Positions 1 to 8,923 of a stretch of DNA of 64,000 nucleotides are shown here, piece after piece (within the stretch, counting starts at the first letter, position 1; the number at the start of each line of letters is the position of its first letter). The stretch spans positions 253,501 to 317,500 of the forward strand of contig NZ_CP102409.1 in the NCBI RefSeq assembly GCF_024628725.1, written 5' to 3'. Under the pieces are notes generated by a model. The model was given only the letters and a program-made list of their open reading frames with translations, ran no database searches and was not told the DNA's origin. Position numbers and translations under genes: made by a program. The DNA is from Ruegeria sp. YS9 (lineage in GTDB: Bacteria; Pseudomonadota; Alphaproteobacteria; Rhodobacterales; Rhodobacteraceae).

Positions 1-1109
1 CCGCCGCGTTTCCAGCAGTGGAACCGGCGGCTGCCGACCTTCAGGTGCCCGGGGCAATACACTGTGTTTCCGGGGCCTATCACGCCAGCCTCCAGCGCGG
101 CCAATGCAGTGACCATCTTGAACGTCGACCCCGGGGGATAAGTGCCTTGCACGGACTTGTTGGCCAGGGGGCGATACTTGTCCTGCGTCAACGCCCGATA
201 ATCAGCGACCGAGATACCGCGCACAAACAGATTTGGATCGAAACTGGGTGTAGAGCTGACGGCGCGCAGATCCCCGGTTTCGCAATCCAGAACAATGGCA
301 GCCGCGCTTTCACCTGCCAGCCGCGCTTGCGCGTATTGTTGCAGGTCGGCATCGATCGTCAATTGCAGGTCCGCACCCGGCTGACCTTCCTGCCGGTCCA
401 GTTCGCGCATGACGCGCCCGGTGGCGTTGACTTCGACACGCTTTGCGCCGGCTTTGCCACGCAAGGCAATTTCCTGTTTGGCCTCCAACCCGACCTTGCC
501 GATCTGGAACCGGGGAATCCGCAAAACCGGCTCGGGGTCTTCGAGCTTGCTGAGATCATAGTCGCTGACCGGGCCGACATAGCCGACGATATGGGCGAAA
601 TCCTCATAGCGTGGGTATTGTCGCGTCAGGCCGACCTCGGGCGTCACACCCGGCAGGGCCGGGGCATTGACCGCGACTTTCGAGATGTCTTCCCAAGTGA
701 CCTGATCCGCCAGAGTCACTGGCAGGAACGGCGCTGATCGGCGCATTTCGGTCCGGGCGCGCTCGATCTCATCATCGTTCAGCGGGATGAGTTCCGACAA
801 TTTGGCAATCACCTTGTCGACGTCACCTGCGTCTTCACGCACGATGACGATGCGATAGGATGGTGAGTTCTGACCGATGATCTGCCCGTTGCGGTCATAG
901 ATACGTCCACGGGTTGGCGGGATCAGTCGAATGTTGATGCGGTTTTCTTCGGCCAGCAGGCGATATTCGTCGGCCTGATCCACCTGCATGAAGCGCATCC
1001 GTGCGGCCAGCCCGCCGATAAAAGCCGCCTGCAAACCGCCCAGCAGCAGCGCCCGGCGTGGCAGGCGTTTATAGGCAAGGCCCGGCGACTTGGGTTTGCG
1101 TTGCTTCAT
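1..1109 (-). CDS. mrdA: Penicillin-binding protein 2, peptidoglycan D,D-transpeptidase (partial, 3' end outside window)
   Basis: Partial gene of about 369 codons, running off the left edge. It cross-links peptidoglycan of the lateral wall as part of the elongasome. The start MKQRKPKSPG is followed by one membrane segment (about residues 17-32), the PBP dimerisation region (motif NRINIRLIPPTRGRIYDRNG begins near residue 50) and the beginning of the transpeptidase domain. The catalytic SxxK motif is visible as GSTFK at 116-130; the SxN and KTG motifs lie outside the window. The ATG overlaps the mreD stop by four bases (ATGA), so it is translationally coupled to mreBCD. An intact PBP2 is about 650 residues, so roughly 40 percent is missing here only because of the window edge. 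Confidence 0.95.
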   Translation of the reverse strand, partial: MKQRKPKSPGLAYKRLPRRALLLGGLQAAFIGGLAARMRFMQVDQADEYRLLAEENRINIRLIPPTRGRIYDRNGQIIGQNSPSYRIVIVREDAGDVDKVIAKLSELIPLNDDEIERARTEMRRSAPFLPVTLADQVTWEDISKVAVNAPALPGVTPEVGLTRQYPRYEDFAHIVGYVGPVSDYDLSKLEDPEPVLRIPRFQIGKVGLEAKQEIALRGKAGAKRVEVNATGRVMRELDRQEGQPGADLQLTIDADLQQYAQARLAGESAAAIVLDCETGDLRAVSSTPSFDPNLFVRGISVADYRALTQDKYRPLANKSVQGTYPPGSTFKMVTALAALEAGVIGPGNTVYCPGHLKVGSRRFHCWKRG

Positions 1110-1645
1110 GCCCTGCCTCCTACGGCTCCGGCATCCGCAGCAGACAGGCGGTGGACGCCAAATACGCTTTGGGTCAGCAGCACGATGACCGGGTAGAAGG
1201 CGATTGTCAGCACAAGTTGAATCACCACTGGCCACAAGGCGGCCTGCTGCACCGACAAGATCGACAGAACGACTCGGTTCATCAAAAACACCATGGCAAT
1301 CACCACACCGACCGACACCCATTCTCCGACAAATCCAGTGTCCTTCATACCCGGAGCGGCGGCGCGCAGATAGGCTGCGCCAAACACCACCAAGGCGGCC
1401 AGAAGGCCGGGCGGGCGTTGCAGCAGCAGATCCGCCATCAGCATGACAAACGCGACCAACAGGGTGGGCACATAATCAGGCCGCCGCAACACCCAGGCAA
1501 AGGTCAGCGCAATCAGCACATCGGGAAAGGGCCAGCGATCCGGTTGCGCATCAAGCGGCAGCAAATGCAGGAACAGCACGACAAAAGCCAGTGCCGCGTA
1601 AAGGCTGCGCATGGCCCAGTTGTATGAGGCGGGCCTATCCATCAC
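1106..1645 (-). CDS. mreD: Rod shape-determining protein MreD
   Basis: A 179-residue, very hydrophobic protein with about five predicted membrane segments, which matches MreD. MreD is an inner-membrane partner of MreC, PBP2 and RodA in lateral wall synthesis. Sequence conservation in this family is low, so the call rests on hydrophobicity, length and position between mreC and mrdA. The first Met codons are at 1645 and 1642, overlapping the end of mreC by about ten bases; an internal Met at residue 12 is an alternative start. The stop codon overlaps the mrdA start (ATGA). Confidence 0.93.
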   Translation of the reverse strand: MMDRPASYNWAMRSLYAALAFVVLFLHLLPLDAQPDRWPFPDVLIALTFAWVLRRPDYVPTLLVAFVMLMADLLLQRPPGLLAALVVFGAAYLRAAAPGMKDTGFVGEWVSVGVVIAMVFLMNRVVLSILSVQQAALWPVVIQLVLTIAFYPVIVLLTQSVFGVHRLSAADAGAVGGRA

Positions 1646-2537
1646 TTACCTCATCCGGTACAAGCGCAGTTTCTGGTCGCGTTGGCCCGACGATCCCACC
1701 CGGATCCTGAATTGGTGGGGGCGAATGGAAGCGCAGAACACGAAGAAACTCGAGCCGTTCAAAATCCGCCGAAAGGCGAACGCGCAGGCGGCCGCCCGGA
1801 TCCGCGGCGATCTGGCCGATCAGCAGACCTGCCGGAAAAACGCCACCGTCGCCGGATGTGATCACTCGATCACCGGGACGGACCAGCTCTCGGTTTTCCA
1901 GGAACTCGACCACTGGGGCCGGGGTGTTATCTCCTTTGATCAGTGCGGTCTGGCCAGAAGGCTGGATCGTTGCCGGAATGGCGCTGGTCGCGTCCGTCAC
2001 CAGGATCACCCGAGCCGTGTCCGGCCCGACTCCGGAAATGCGGCCAACCAGCCCGATGCCATCCATCGTGGCCCAGCCATCAACGATCCCGTCGCGCTCC
2101 CCCACATTCAACAGGACGGACTGCCGGAAGGGTGACCCGCTGTCGGCCATCACGACACCCGTGATGTATGTCAGGCGCGGGTCGAGGCGGACATTGTTCA
2201 GATCCAACAGCCGTGCATTCTCCTGCTCCAATTGCAGTGCGGCCTCTTTCCAGGCACGCATCAGCCGCAGTTCGCTGCGCAGTTCGCGGTTCTGCTCGCT
2301 CAGGCGCTGGTAGCTTTGGAAATCGCGCACAAGGTTCACAGCGGCAGTTACGGGCACCATGGCCCAATCCATCGACGGTACGACCGCGTCCACCACCTGC
2401 GCGCGGAACCGCTCGACTCGGGGGCTGTCGATCCGCCAGACCAGAAAGATGCCCAGCAAGCACAGGATAACGATCCCCAGCAACAAGCGGCGCAGAGGGG
2501 TCGTGTAGTCATCGCGCTGTGATCGGTCTTTTGCCAC
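1635..2537 (-). CDS. mreC: Rod shape-determining protein MreC
   Basis: A 300-residue bitopic protein. It has a short cytoplasmic N-terminus (MAKDRSQRDD), one membrane helix (about 16-36), a coiled-coil segment rich in Glu, Gln and Leu (about 75-110), then the periplasmic beta-barrel domain. The conserved MreC stretch GWATMDGIGLVGRISGVG is readable in the middle. MreC links cytoplasmic MreB filaments to periplasmic PBP2. It lies 58 bases downstream of mreB and overlaps mreD, consistent with one operon. The final 25 residues are Pro-rich and probably disordered. Confidence 0.96.
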   Translation of the reverse strand: MAKDRSQRDDYTTPLRRLLLGIVILCLLGIFLVWRIDSPRVERFRAQVVDAVVPSMDWAMVPVTAAVNLVRDFQSYQRLSEQNRELRSELRLMRAWKEAALQLEQENARLLDLNNVRLDPRLTYITGVVMADSGSPFRQSVLLNVGERDGIVDGWATMDGIGLVGRISGVGPDTARVILVTDATSAIPATIQPSGQTALIKGDNTPAPVVEFLENRELVRPGDRVITSGDGGVFPAGLLIGQIAADPGGRLRVRLSADFERLEFLRVLRFHSPPPIQDPGGIVGPTRPETALVPDEVSDG

Positions 2538-2595
2538 AGGTTACCTTCCCGTGCTGCTCGTGCCGAATTAAGCCTGTCCCTAGAAGGTGCGCGCC

Positions 2596-3708
<1,113 letters not shown>

Positions 3709-3797
3709 TTATAGGGTGCCATCACGCCCGGTAAAAGGGCTGATTCCGCGACAATCAGCACCTTTCCGCCTTATTGAATGGGACTTTAGAAGGCAAA

Positions 3798-4583
3798 ATG
3801 CTCTCTTATCAACACATTTACCACGCCGGGAATCTGGCTGATGTCCAAAAGCACGCATTGCTGGCCTGGGTGCTGGATTATTTGACGCGCAAGGACAAGC
3901 CGCTCAGCTATATCGAAACGCATTCCGGACGGGGGCTGTACCAGTTGGACGCAGACGAATCCATGCGGACGGGCGAGGCAGCGGCAGGGATCGCGCGCGC
4001 GAAACGAGAAGGGTGGTTCGGACCCGGACATCCGATGGCGCGGGTTCTGGAAAACGTACAGGCCCGGCACGGTGACGCGGCCTATCCGGGATCGCCGATG
4101 ATTGCAGCACATCTGTTGAGGGATCAGGACAGTCTGCATTTTGCCGAGCTGCACCCCCAGGAACATGCCGCGCTGTCTTTGGCGATGTCGCCGTTCGGGG
4201 CGAGGGTGTATCAGCAGGACGGGTTTGAACTGGCGCAATCCCTGCTGCCTCCGACGCCGCGACGGGGAATGTTGCTGATTGACCCAAGCTATGAGGTGAA
4301 GACTGATTACGATCGACTGCCCGGCGTGATTGCCAAACTGCACCGGAAATGGAATGTCGGGGTGGTCGCGCTGTGGTACCCTGTTCTGACGGACAAACGC
4401 CACGCCCGGATGATCGCGACGCTTGAAGCGCAAAACTTCCCCAAGGCCATTTGTCATGAGGTGACATTCCCACCGGTGCGCGAGGGGCATCGGATGGTGG
4501 GATCAGGGATGTTCATTCTGAACGCACCATTCGGCATCGAGGAAGAAACGACACGTCTGTCGCAGCTATTCGCAGGTCTCTGA
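3798..4583 (+). CDS. rlmJ: 23S rRNA (adenine(2030)-N(6))-methyltransferase RlmJ
   Basis: A 261-residue protein starting MLSYQHIYHAGNLADVQKHA, the characteristic RlmJ N-terminus. The DPxY-type catalytic motif of N6-adenine methyltransferases is present as LIDPSYEVKTDY near residue 160. It methylates A2030 of 23S rRNA using S-adenosylmethionine. An in-frame upstream start at 3774 would add eight residues not expected in the family, so I chose 3798. Single gene, divergent from mreB and convergent with leuA; a long hairpin separates it from leuA. Confidence 0.95.
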   Translation: MLSYQHIYHAGNLADVQKHALLAWVLDYLTRKDKPLSYIETHSGRGLYQLDADESMRTGEAAAGIARAKREGWFGPGHPMARVLENVQARHGDAAYPGSPMIAAHLLRDQDSLHFAELHPQEHAALSLAMSPFGARVYQQDGFELAQSLLPPTPRRGMLLIDPSYEVKTDYDRLPGVIAKLHRKWNVGVVALWYPVLTDKRHARMIATLEAQNFPKAICHEVTFPPVREGHRMVGSGMFILNAPFGIEEETTRLSQLFAGL

Positions 4584-4652
4584 AGTCAGCCAAAAGAAAT
4601 GCAACCGATGCTCCCGCCCTGTTTGCCCGCATCAGAGATGCCGTCAAACTTG

Positions 4653-4693
4653 TTGAGCCCGGCAGCGCGCCGCAGGCGCGCTGCCGGGCTCAA
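4653..4693. terminator. Perfect 19-bp inverted repeat between convergent rlmJ and leuA
   Basis: Left arm 4653-4671 and right arm 4675-4693 are exact reverse complements with a three-base loop (GCA). The arm is about 80 percent GC. There is no clear T-run on either side, so it may be a bidirectional terminator of the convergent pair or a copy of a dispersed palindromic repeat. The rest of the 178-base gap shows no gene. Confidence 0.7.
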
Positions 4694-4761
4694 AGCTGCA
4701 AGGGTGCTCGGCGCAGCCGGGCAACCGCAGGTGCGGGAGCCCCTCGCCGCGCCAATTCGGA

Positions 4762-6330
4762 TCAGGTCAGGTCTTTGTAGCTGATTTCGCGGGAATCGGC
4801 GCCCGGGCCGGTCTTTTCCCGGCGCACGATCAGGCGGTTCAGCGCGTGGATATAGGCTTTGGCCGAAGCCACGACGGTATCCGTGTTCGCTGATTGACCC
4901 GTGGCGATGATACCATCTTCTTCCAACCTGACCGAAACCGTGGCCTGCGCATCGGTGCCTTCGGTCACCGCATGAACCTGATACAGCTGCAAGCGGGCCG
5001 TGTTGGGGTAAATCGCACGGATTGCCTTGAAGGTCGCGTCTACCGGCCCGTCACCGTGTTCAGTTGCGATGACGTCCTTGCCGTCGACTTCCAGCTCGAC
5101 CGTCGATTCCGCCTGCCCGCCGGTGCCGCAGGTGACTTTCATCGACACCAGTTGCAGATAGTCGTCCGCCTCATCCAGGGTCATCAGCGCAATGAGATCG
5201 TCGTCGAACACTTCTTTTTTGCGATCCGCCAAATCCTTGAACCGCACGAAGATGTCTTTGAGTTGATTGTCGCCAACTTCAAAGCCCAGCGTTTCCAGTT
5301 TGTCGCGCAGAGCCGCACGTCCCGAGTGTTTGCCCAGAGGCAGGGATGTGCCCGACAGGCCGATATCCTCGGGGCGCATGATCTCGAAATTGTCGCGGTT
5401 CTTGAGCATGCCGTCCTGATGGATGCCGCTTTCGTGGGCAAATGCGTTCTTGCCGACGATGGCCTTGTTGAACTGCACGTTGAAGCCCGACACCGTAGCG
5501 ACCCGGCGCGAGATATGCATGATCTTGGTCGTGTTGATCCCGGTGTGGAAGGGCATGATGTCATTGCGCGTGCGCATTGCCATCACGACCTCTTCCAGGG
5601 CGGTGTTGCCGGCGCGTTCGCCCAGGCCGTTGATGGTGCATTCGATCTGGCGCGCACCACCGATGACCGCCGCCAGCGAATTCGCGGTCGCCATGCCGAG
5701 GTCGTTATGACAATGGGTGGCAAAGATCACCTCATCTGCGCCCGGAACCGTTTCGATCAGGCGTTTGATCAGGTCCGCGGATTCCAGCGGCGCAGTATAC
5801 CCCACGGTGTCGGGGATGTTGATGGTGGTCGCCCCGGCCTTGATCGCGATTTCGATGACGCGGCACAGGTAATCCCATTCGGTCCGGGTCGCGTCCATCG
5901 GCGACCACTGCACGTTTTCGCACAGGTTGCGCGCGTGGCTGACCGTTTCGTGAATTTTGTCAGCCATCTCGTCCTGTGTCAGGTTCGGAATGGCGCGGTG
6001 CAGCGGAGAGGTGCCGATGAAGGTGTGAATGCGGTTCTGTTCCGCGTGTCTGACCGCCTCCCAGCAGCGATCGATATCGGCGAAATTGGCGCGGGCCAGA
6101 CCACAGATACGGGCGTTCTTGGCGTTCTTGGCGATCTCGGACACCGCTTTGAAGTCACCTTCGGATGCGATCGGAAAACCGGCTTCGATGATGTCGACGC
6201 CCATGTCATCCAGCAGCTCGGCAATCTCGAGCTTTTCGTCATGGGTCATGGTCGCGCCTGGGCTCTGCTCGCCGTCGCGCAAAGTGGTATCGAAGATCAA
6301 GACACGGTCTTGGTCGGTCACGTTGGTCAT
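4762..6330 (-). CDS. leuA: 2-isopropylmalate synthase
   Basis: A 522-residue LeuA of the long type (E. coli 523). It condenses acetyl-CoA with 2-oxoisovalerate, the first committed step of leucine synthesis. The TIM-barrel catalytic domain has the signature FDTTLRDGEQSPGATM near residue 15 and the metal motif ATHCHNDLGMATANS near 205. The C-terminal 120 residues match the leucine-binding regulatory domain, so feedback inhibition by leucine is expected. The start at 6330 has a weak AAAGAG site. A leader peptide and hairpin lie upstream, which suggests attenuation as a second control. Confidence 0.98.
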   Translation of the reverse strand: MTNVTDQDRVLIFDTTLRDGEQSPGATMTHDEKLEIAELLDDMGVDIIEAGFPIASEGDFKAVSEIAKNAKNARICGLARANFADIDRCWEAVRHAEQNRIHTFIGTSPLHRAIPNLTQDEMADKIHETVSHARNLCENVQWSPMDATRTEWDYLCRVIEIAIKAGATTINIPDTVGYTAPLESADLIKRLIETVPGADEVIFATHCHNDLGMATANSLAAVIGGARQIECTINGLGERAGNTALEEVVMAMRTRNDIMPFHTGINTTKIMHISRRVATVSGFNVQFNKAIVGKNAFAHESGIHQDGMLKNRDNFEIMRPEDIGLSGTSLPLGKHSGRAALRDKLETLGFEVGDNQLKDIFVRFKDLADRKKEVFDDDLIALMTLDEADDYLQLVSMKVTCGTGGQAESTVELEVDGKDVIATEHGDGPVDATFKAIRAIYPNTARLQLYQVHAVTEGTDAQATVSVRLEEDGIIATGQSANTDTVVASAKAYIHALNRLIVRREKTGPGADSREISYKDLT

Positions 6331-6380
6331 GGGAATCTCTTTCTTGTCTGTCCTAAAGCCTGTTGGCGCGCTGGCGTCCT

Positions 6381-6416
6381 CCTCTGAGCGGGCGCGCCGG
6401 ATGGCACGCTCAGAGG
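6381..6416 (-). promoter_or_regulatory. Hairpin in leuA leader, candidate attenuator
   Basis: Ten-base arms 6381-6390 and 6407-6416 (CCTCTGAGCG / CGCTCAGAGG) are exact inverted repeats with a 16-base loop. The 5' arm overlaps the stop codon of the small leader ORF just upstream. Further GC-rich segments (GGCGCGCC in the loop; GCGCGCC again near 6366-6373) could form a competing structure. There is no strong T-run, so the exact terminator/antiterminator pairing is inferred rather than seen. Confidence 0.6.
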
Positions 6417-6496
6417 CGGATTAGGATCAGTAGGCCACGCAGAACCGCGCCGCGAGGGGCGGCTTTGGCAAAAGGGATATCTGCGCAGTTGATCAT
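6410..6496 (-). CDS. leuA leader peptide (28 aa, Leu/Ile-rich C-terminus)
   Basis: A 28-codon ORF, MINCADIPFAKAAPRG followed by AVLRGLLILIRL and TGA. The last 11 sense codons contain five Leu and two Ile codons, with a Val-Leu pair just before them. It ends on the 5' arm of a hairpin and sits 79 bases before leuA. This is the architecture of an amino-acid biosynthetic attenuator, where ribosome stalling at Leu codons during leucine shortage lets transcription continue into leuA. Such leaders are known for leuA of other alphaproteobacteria. No clear Shine-Dalgarno is visible in front of the ATG. Confidence 0.72.
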   Translation of the reverse strand: MINCADIPFAKAAPRGAVLRGLLILIRL

Positions 6497-6618
6497 GGGT
6501 TTGAGGTTATACAGACGCCGCCGGGAATGAAAAGAACCAATTTTCGACAAGTTGCGGCGTAGGGGGGTCGAAATTCCCGTCCCTTGATTGATCCGTCCAT
6601 GCCGCTAGCTGGTCGCAG

Positions 6619-7284
6619 ATGGATACTGCTTTGATCATTGGTGCGTCCGGCGGGATCGGTGCGGCCGTACGCGAGCAATTGGAGGCACAGGGTGTTGCGG
6701 TGACGTGCCTTTCGCGCTCTGTCGAGGGGTTCGATCTGATGGAACCGGACCAAGCGAGTCGGATGCTTGATCGCCTTTCAGGCCCGTTCGATCTTGTTCT
6801 TGTCGCTTCCGGGGCGCTGGAAATTTCAGGCAATGGGCCCGAAAAGACCATTCGATCTGTTTCGGCAAGGGCAATGATGGACCAGTTTGCTCTGAATGCC
6901 GTTGGTCCGGCGCTGGTGCTAAGCCGGGCCCATCAGTTGTTGCCGCGACAGCGGCGTTCGGTGTTTGCTGTTTTGTCCGCGCGGGTCGGTTCAATAGGAG
7001 ATAACCGGATGGGCGGCTGGATCAGCTACCGCGCGGCCAAAGCAGCGGTCAATCAAATCGTCCATACTTCGGCGATAGAATTGGCCCGGACCCATAAACA
7101 GGCGATATGTGTTGCGCTGCATCCCGGCACGGTCAAAACAGAGTTTACTCGGAAATATCTGGGACGGCATCCCGCCGTTGAATCCGGTGAAGCCGCGCGC
7201 AATCTGTTGTCCGTGATCGGCGGGTTAAGCCCGGCAGATACCGGTGGGTTCTTTGACTGGGCCGGAAAACCAGTTCCCTGGTGA
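6619..7284 (+). CDS. Short-chain dehydrogenase/reductase (SDR) family oxidoreductase
   Basis: A 221-residue classical SDR. The Rossmann nucleotide motif IIGASGGIGAAV is at residues 6-17 (TGxxxGxG-type, with an initial Gly-Ala), the NAG-like position appears as VASGALE near 60, and the catalytic YxxxK as ISYRAAKAAVNQ near 137. It ends GGFFDWAGKPVPW, a C-terminus typical of C-factor/CsgA-like SDRs. The substrate cannot be deduced. It ends four bases from the convergent MORN-repeat gene and starts about 120 bases from the divergent leuA leader. Confidence 0.88.
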   Translation: MDTALIIGASGGIGAAVREQLEAQGVAVTCLSRSVEGFDLMEPDQASRMLDRLSGPFDLVLVASGALEISGNGPEKTIRSVSARAMMDQFALNAVGPALVLSRAHQLLPRQRRSVFAVLSARVGSIGDNRMGGWISYRAAKAAVNQIVHTSAIELARTHKQAICVALHPGTVKTEFTRKYLGRHPAVESGEAARNLLSVIGGLSPADTGGFFDWAGKPVPW

Positions 7285-7288
7285 GCGA

Positions 7289-8770
7289 TCATTCGCCAGA
7301 CGGATCTGGCTGTGCCGTCTCTGAGTCCGGGTCTGTCTGCTGTGCCGGAGTGTCTGCGCCGCCCTGTTGATCCGGGGTTTGATTCGGCAGCACACCGTTT
7401 TCCCAGATACCGGTTTCTTCTTGCCCGTTGGCGTAACGCATGGTCCCGCTGCCCTGCCTCTTGTTGTCGACAAAGTTGCCCTCATAGACGTCGCCGTTCG
7501 AGTAGGTCGCTATGCCTTCGCCGTTGATTTTGCCCTCGGACCAGTCGCCGACATACTTGAACCCGGCAGGGGTCACGATTTCTCCTTTGCCGTGACGTTT
7601 TCCGTTCATGAAATCTCCGGTGTAAACGGTGCCGTCAGAGTAGGTCGCCTTGCCTTTTCCCTGACGGACCCCGTTGACCCAATCCCCGTCATAGATCGAA
7701 CCGTCCGCGCGGGTCATCACACCCTTGCCGTGGCTTTGCGCGTTTTTGAACTGACCCTTGTAGATCATACCGGTGGCATAGGTCGCCGTACCCTGACCTT
7801 CGATGACGCCCGCGATCCACTCACCCTCGTAGGTGGAGCCGTCGGGATAGGTGATGAGGCCGTTTCCTTCCGCCAGATCGGCCACGAAATCGCCCACATA
7901 GACCGAGCCGTCGGGATAAGTCAGCTCTCCCAGGCCTTCTATCTGACCCTGGTTCCAGTCGCCGGTGTACACAAAACCATCGGTTCCGGTGAACGTGCCC
8001 TTGCCATGGCGGCGATCATCGACAAAGTCACCCTCGTAGACGTCCCCTGACGCGTGAGTTACTTTGCCCTTGCCCTGGCGGCGCCCTTCCACAAGCGCGC
8101 CTTCATACACATCGCCATTGGCATAGGTCAGACGACCTGTCCCGGTGATCTGGTCCTGTGTCCATTCGCCCTCGTATATCATTCCGTCAGGCATCGTCTG
8201 GGTGCCTGTGCCATCGCGCAAGCCGGCATTGACATTGCCTTCGTAGACGCTGCCATCGGCATAGGTGATCGTGGCCTTGCCTTGCCGCTGGCCGTCCACC
8301 CAATCGCCATCGTAGACATATCCGTCGGGAAAGGTCAGTTTGCCCTTGCCGTGCCGCTGTGCGTTCCTGAATTCACCCTCATAGCGCGAGCCATTGGCAA
8401 ATTCAGCGACGCCCGTGCCGTTGATGGATCCGTTGGACCACTCACCGTCATAGCTGCTGCCATTGGCATAGACGATCTTGCCGCGCCCTTCCGGCTGACC
8501 TTTGGCGAACGCACCTTCGTAAACCGATCCATCCGGGTACTTGGTGACGCCCTGACCCTGAATTTCGCCTTCCACCCACTGGCCGGTGTATTCGAACCCG
8601 TTGGGCAGCCGATACGTACCCGTCCCGTGGCGCAGGCCATTCTCATAAGTGCCCTCGTAGACGCCGCCCACTTCGTCATCCTTGACGATAACCGTACCGT
8701 CCTGCGCAAAAGCGGTCGCAGCTGCCAGGCCCATGGCCACAGCCCCAATTGAGTTTCGGATCACGTTCAT
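7289..8770 (-). CDS. Secreted protein with 19 tandem MORN repeats
   Basis: A 493-residue protein. A signal peptide (MNVIRNSIGAVAMGLAAATA, cleavage after AFA-Q) is followed by 18 complete and one partial MORN repeats, each exactly 23 residues (type GxVYEGxFxxGxRxGxGxxxYxD), covering about residues 35-455. A Gln/Asp/Pro-rich tail follows. MORN repeats form extended beta-hairpin arrays that bind lipids or proteins; the function here is unknown and the location should be periplasmic. I chose the Met at 8770 because it gives a clean signal peptide; reading further upstream only runs antisense through nadE. Repeats 1-9 and 10-18 correspond pairwise, suggesting block duplication. Confidence 0.9.
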   Translation of the reverse strand: MNVIRNSIGAVAMGLAAATAFAQDGTVIVKDDEVGGVYEGTYENGLRHGTGTYRLPNGFEYTGQWVEGEIQGQGVTKYPDGSVYEGAFAKGQPEGRGKIVYANGSSYDGEWSNGSINGTGVAEFANGSRYEGEFRNAQRHGKGKLTFPDGYVYDGDWVDGQRQGKATITYADGSVYEGNVNAGLRDGTGTQTMPDGMIYEGEWTQDQITGTGRLTYANGDVYEGALVEGRRQGKGKVTHASGDVYEGDFVDDRRHGKGTFTGTDGFVYTGDWNQGQIEGLGELTYPDGSVYVGDFVADLAEGNGLITYPDGSTYEGEWIAGVIEGQGTATYATGMIYKGQFKNAQSHGKGVMTRADGSIYDGDWVNGVRQGKGKATYSDGTVYTGDFMNGKRHGKGEIVTPAGFKYVGDWSEGKINGEGIATYSNGDVYEGNFVDNKRQGSGTMRYANGQEETGIWENGVLPNQTPDQQGGADTPAQQTDPDSETAQPDPSGE

Positions 8771-8923
8771 TTTGGTCCTGCCTGCCGGATCATCGTTGGT
8801 TGCATCCCTGGGCGCAAAACTAGGGTACCGTCGAGGGCAGGGCAACGGGTTTTGCCGCATTGGCCTTTTACTCGCGCGATGATCTGCTAAATGGCAATAG
8901 GACTGACGAGGCAAGAGGGCAGC

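Noticed and set aside
18..737. Long plus-strand open frame opposite mrdA
   Set aside because: The minus strand encodes an unmistakable PBP2 with the SxxK motif; the plus frame has no motif and is a GC-rich antisense shadow.
4894..6387. 497-codon plus-strand frame opposite leuA
   Set aside because: LeuA is certain on the minus strand, and the opposite frame is a codon-bias artefact without domains.
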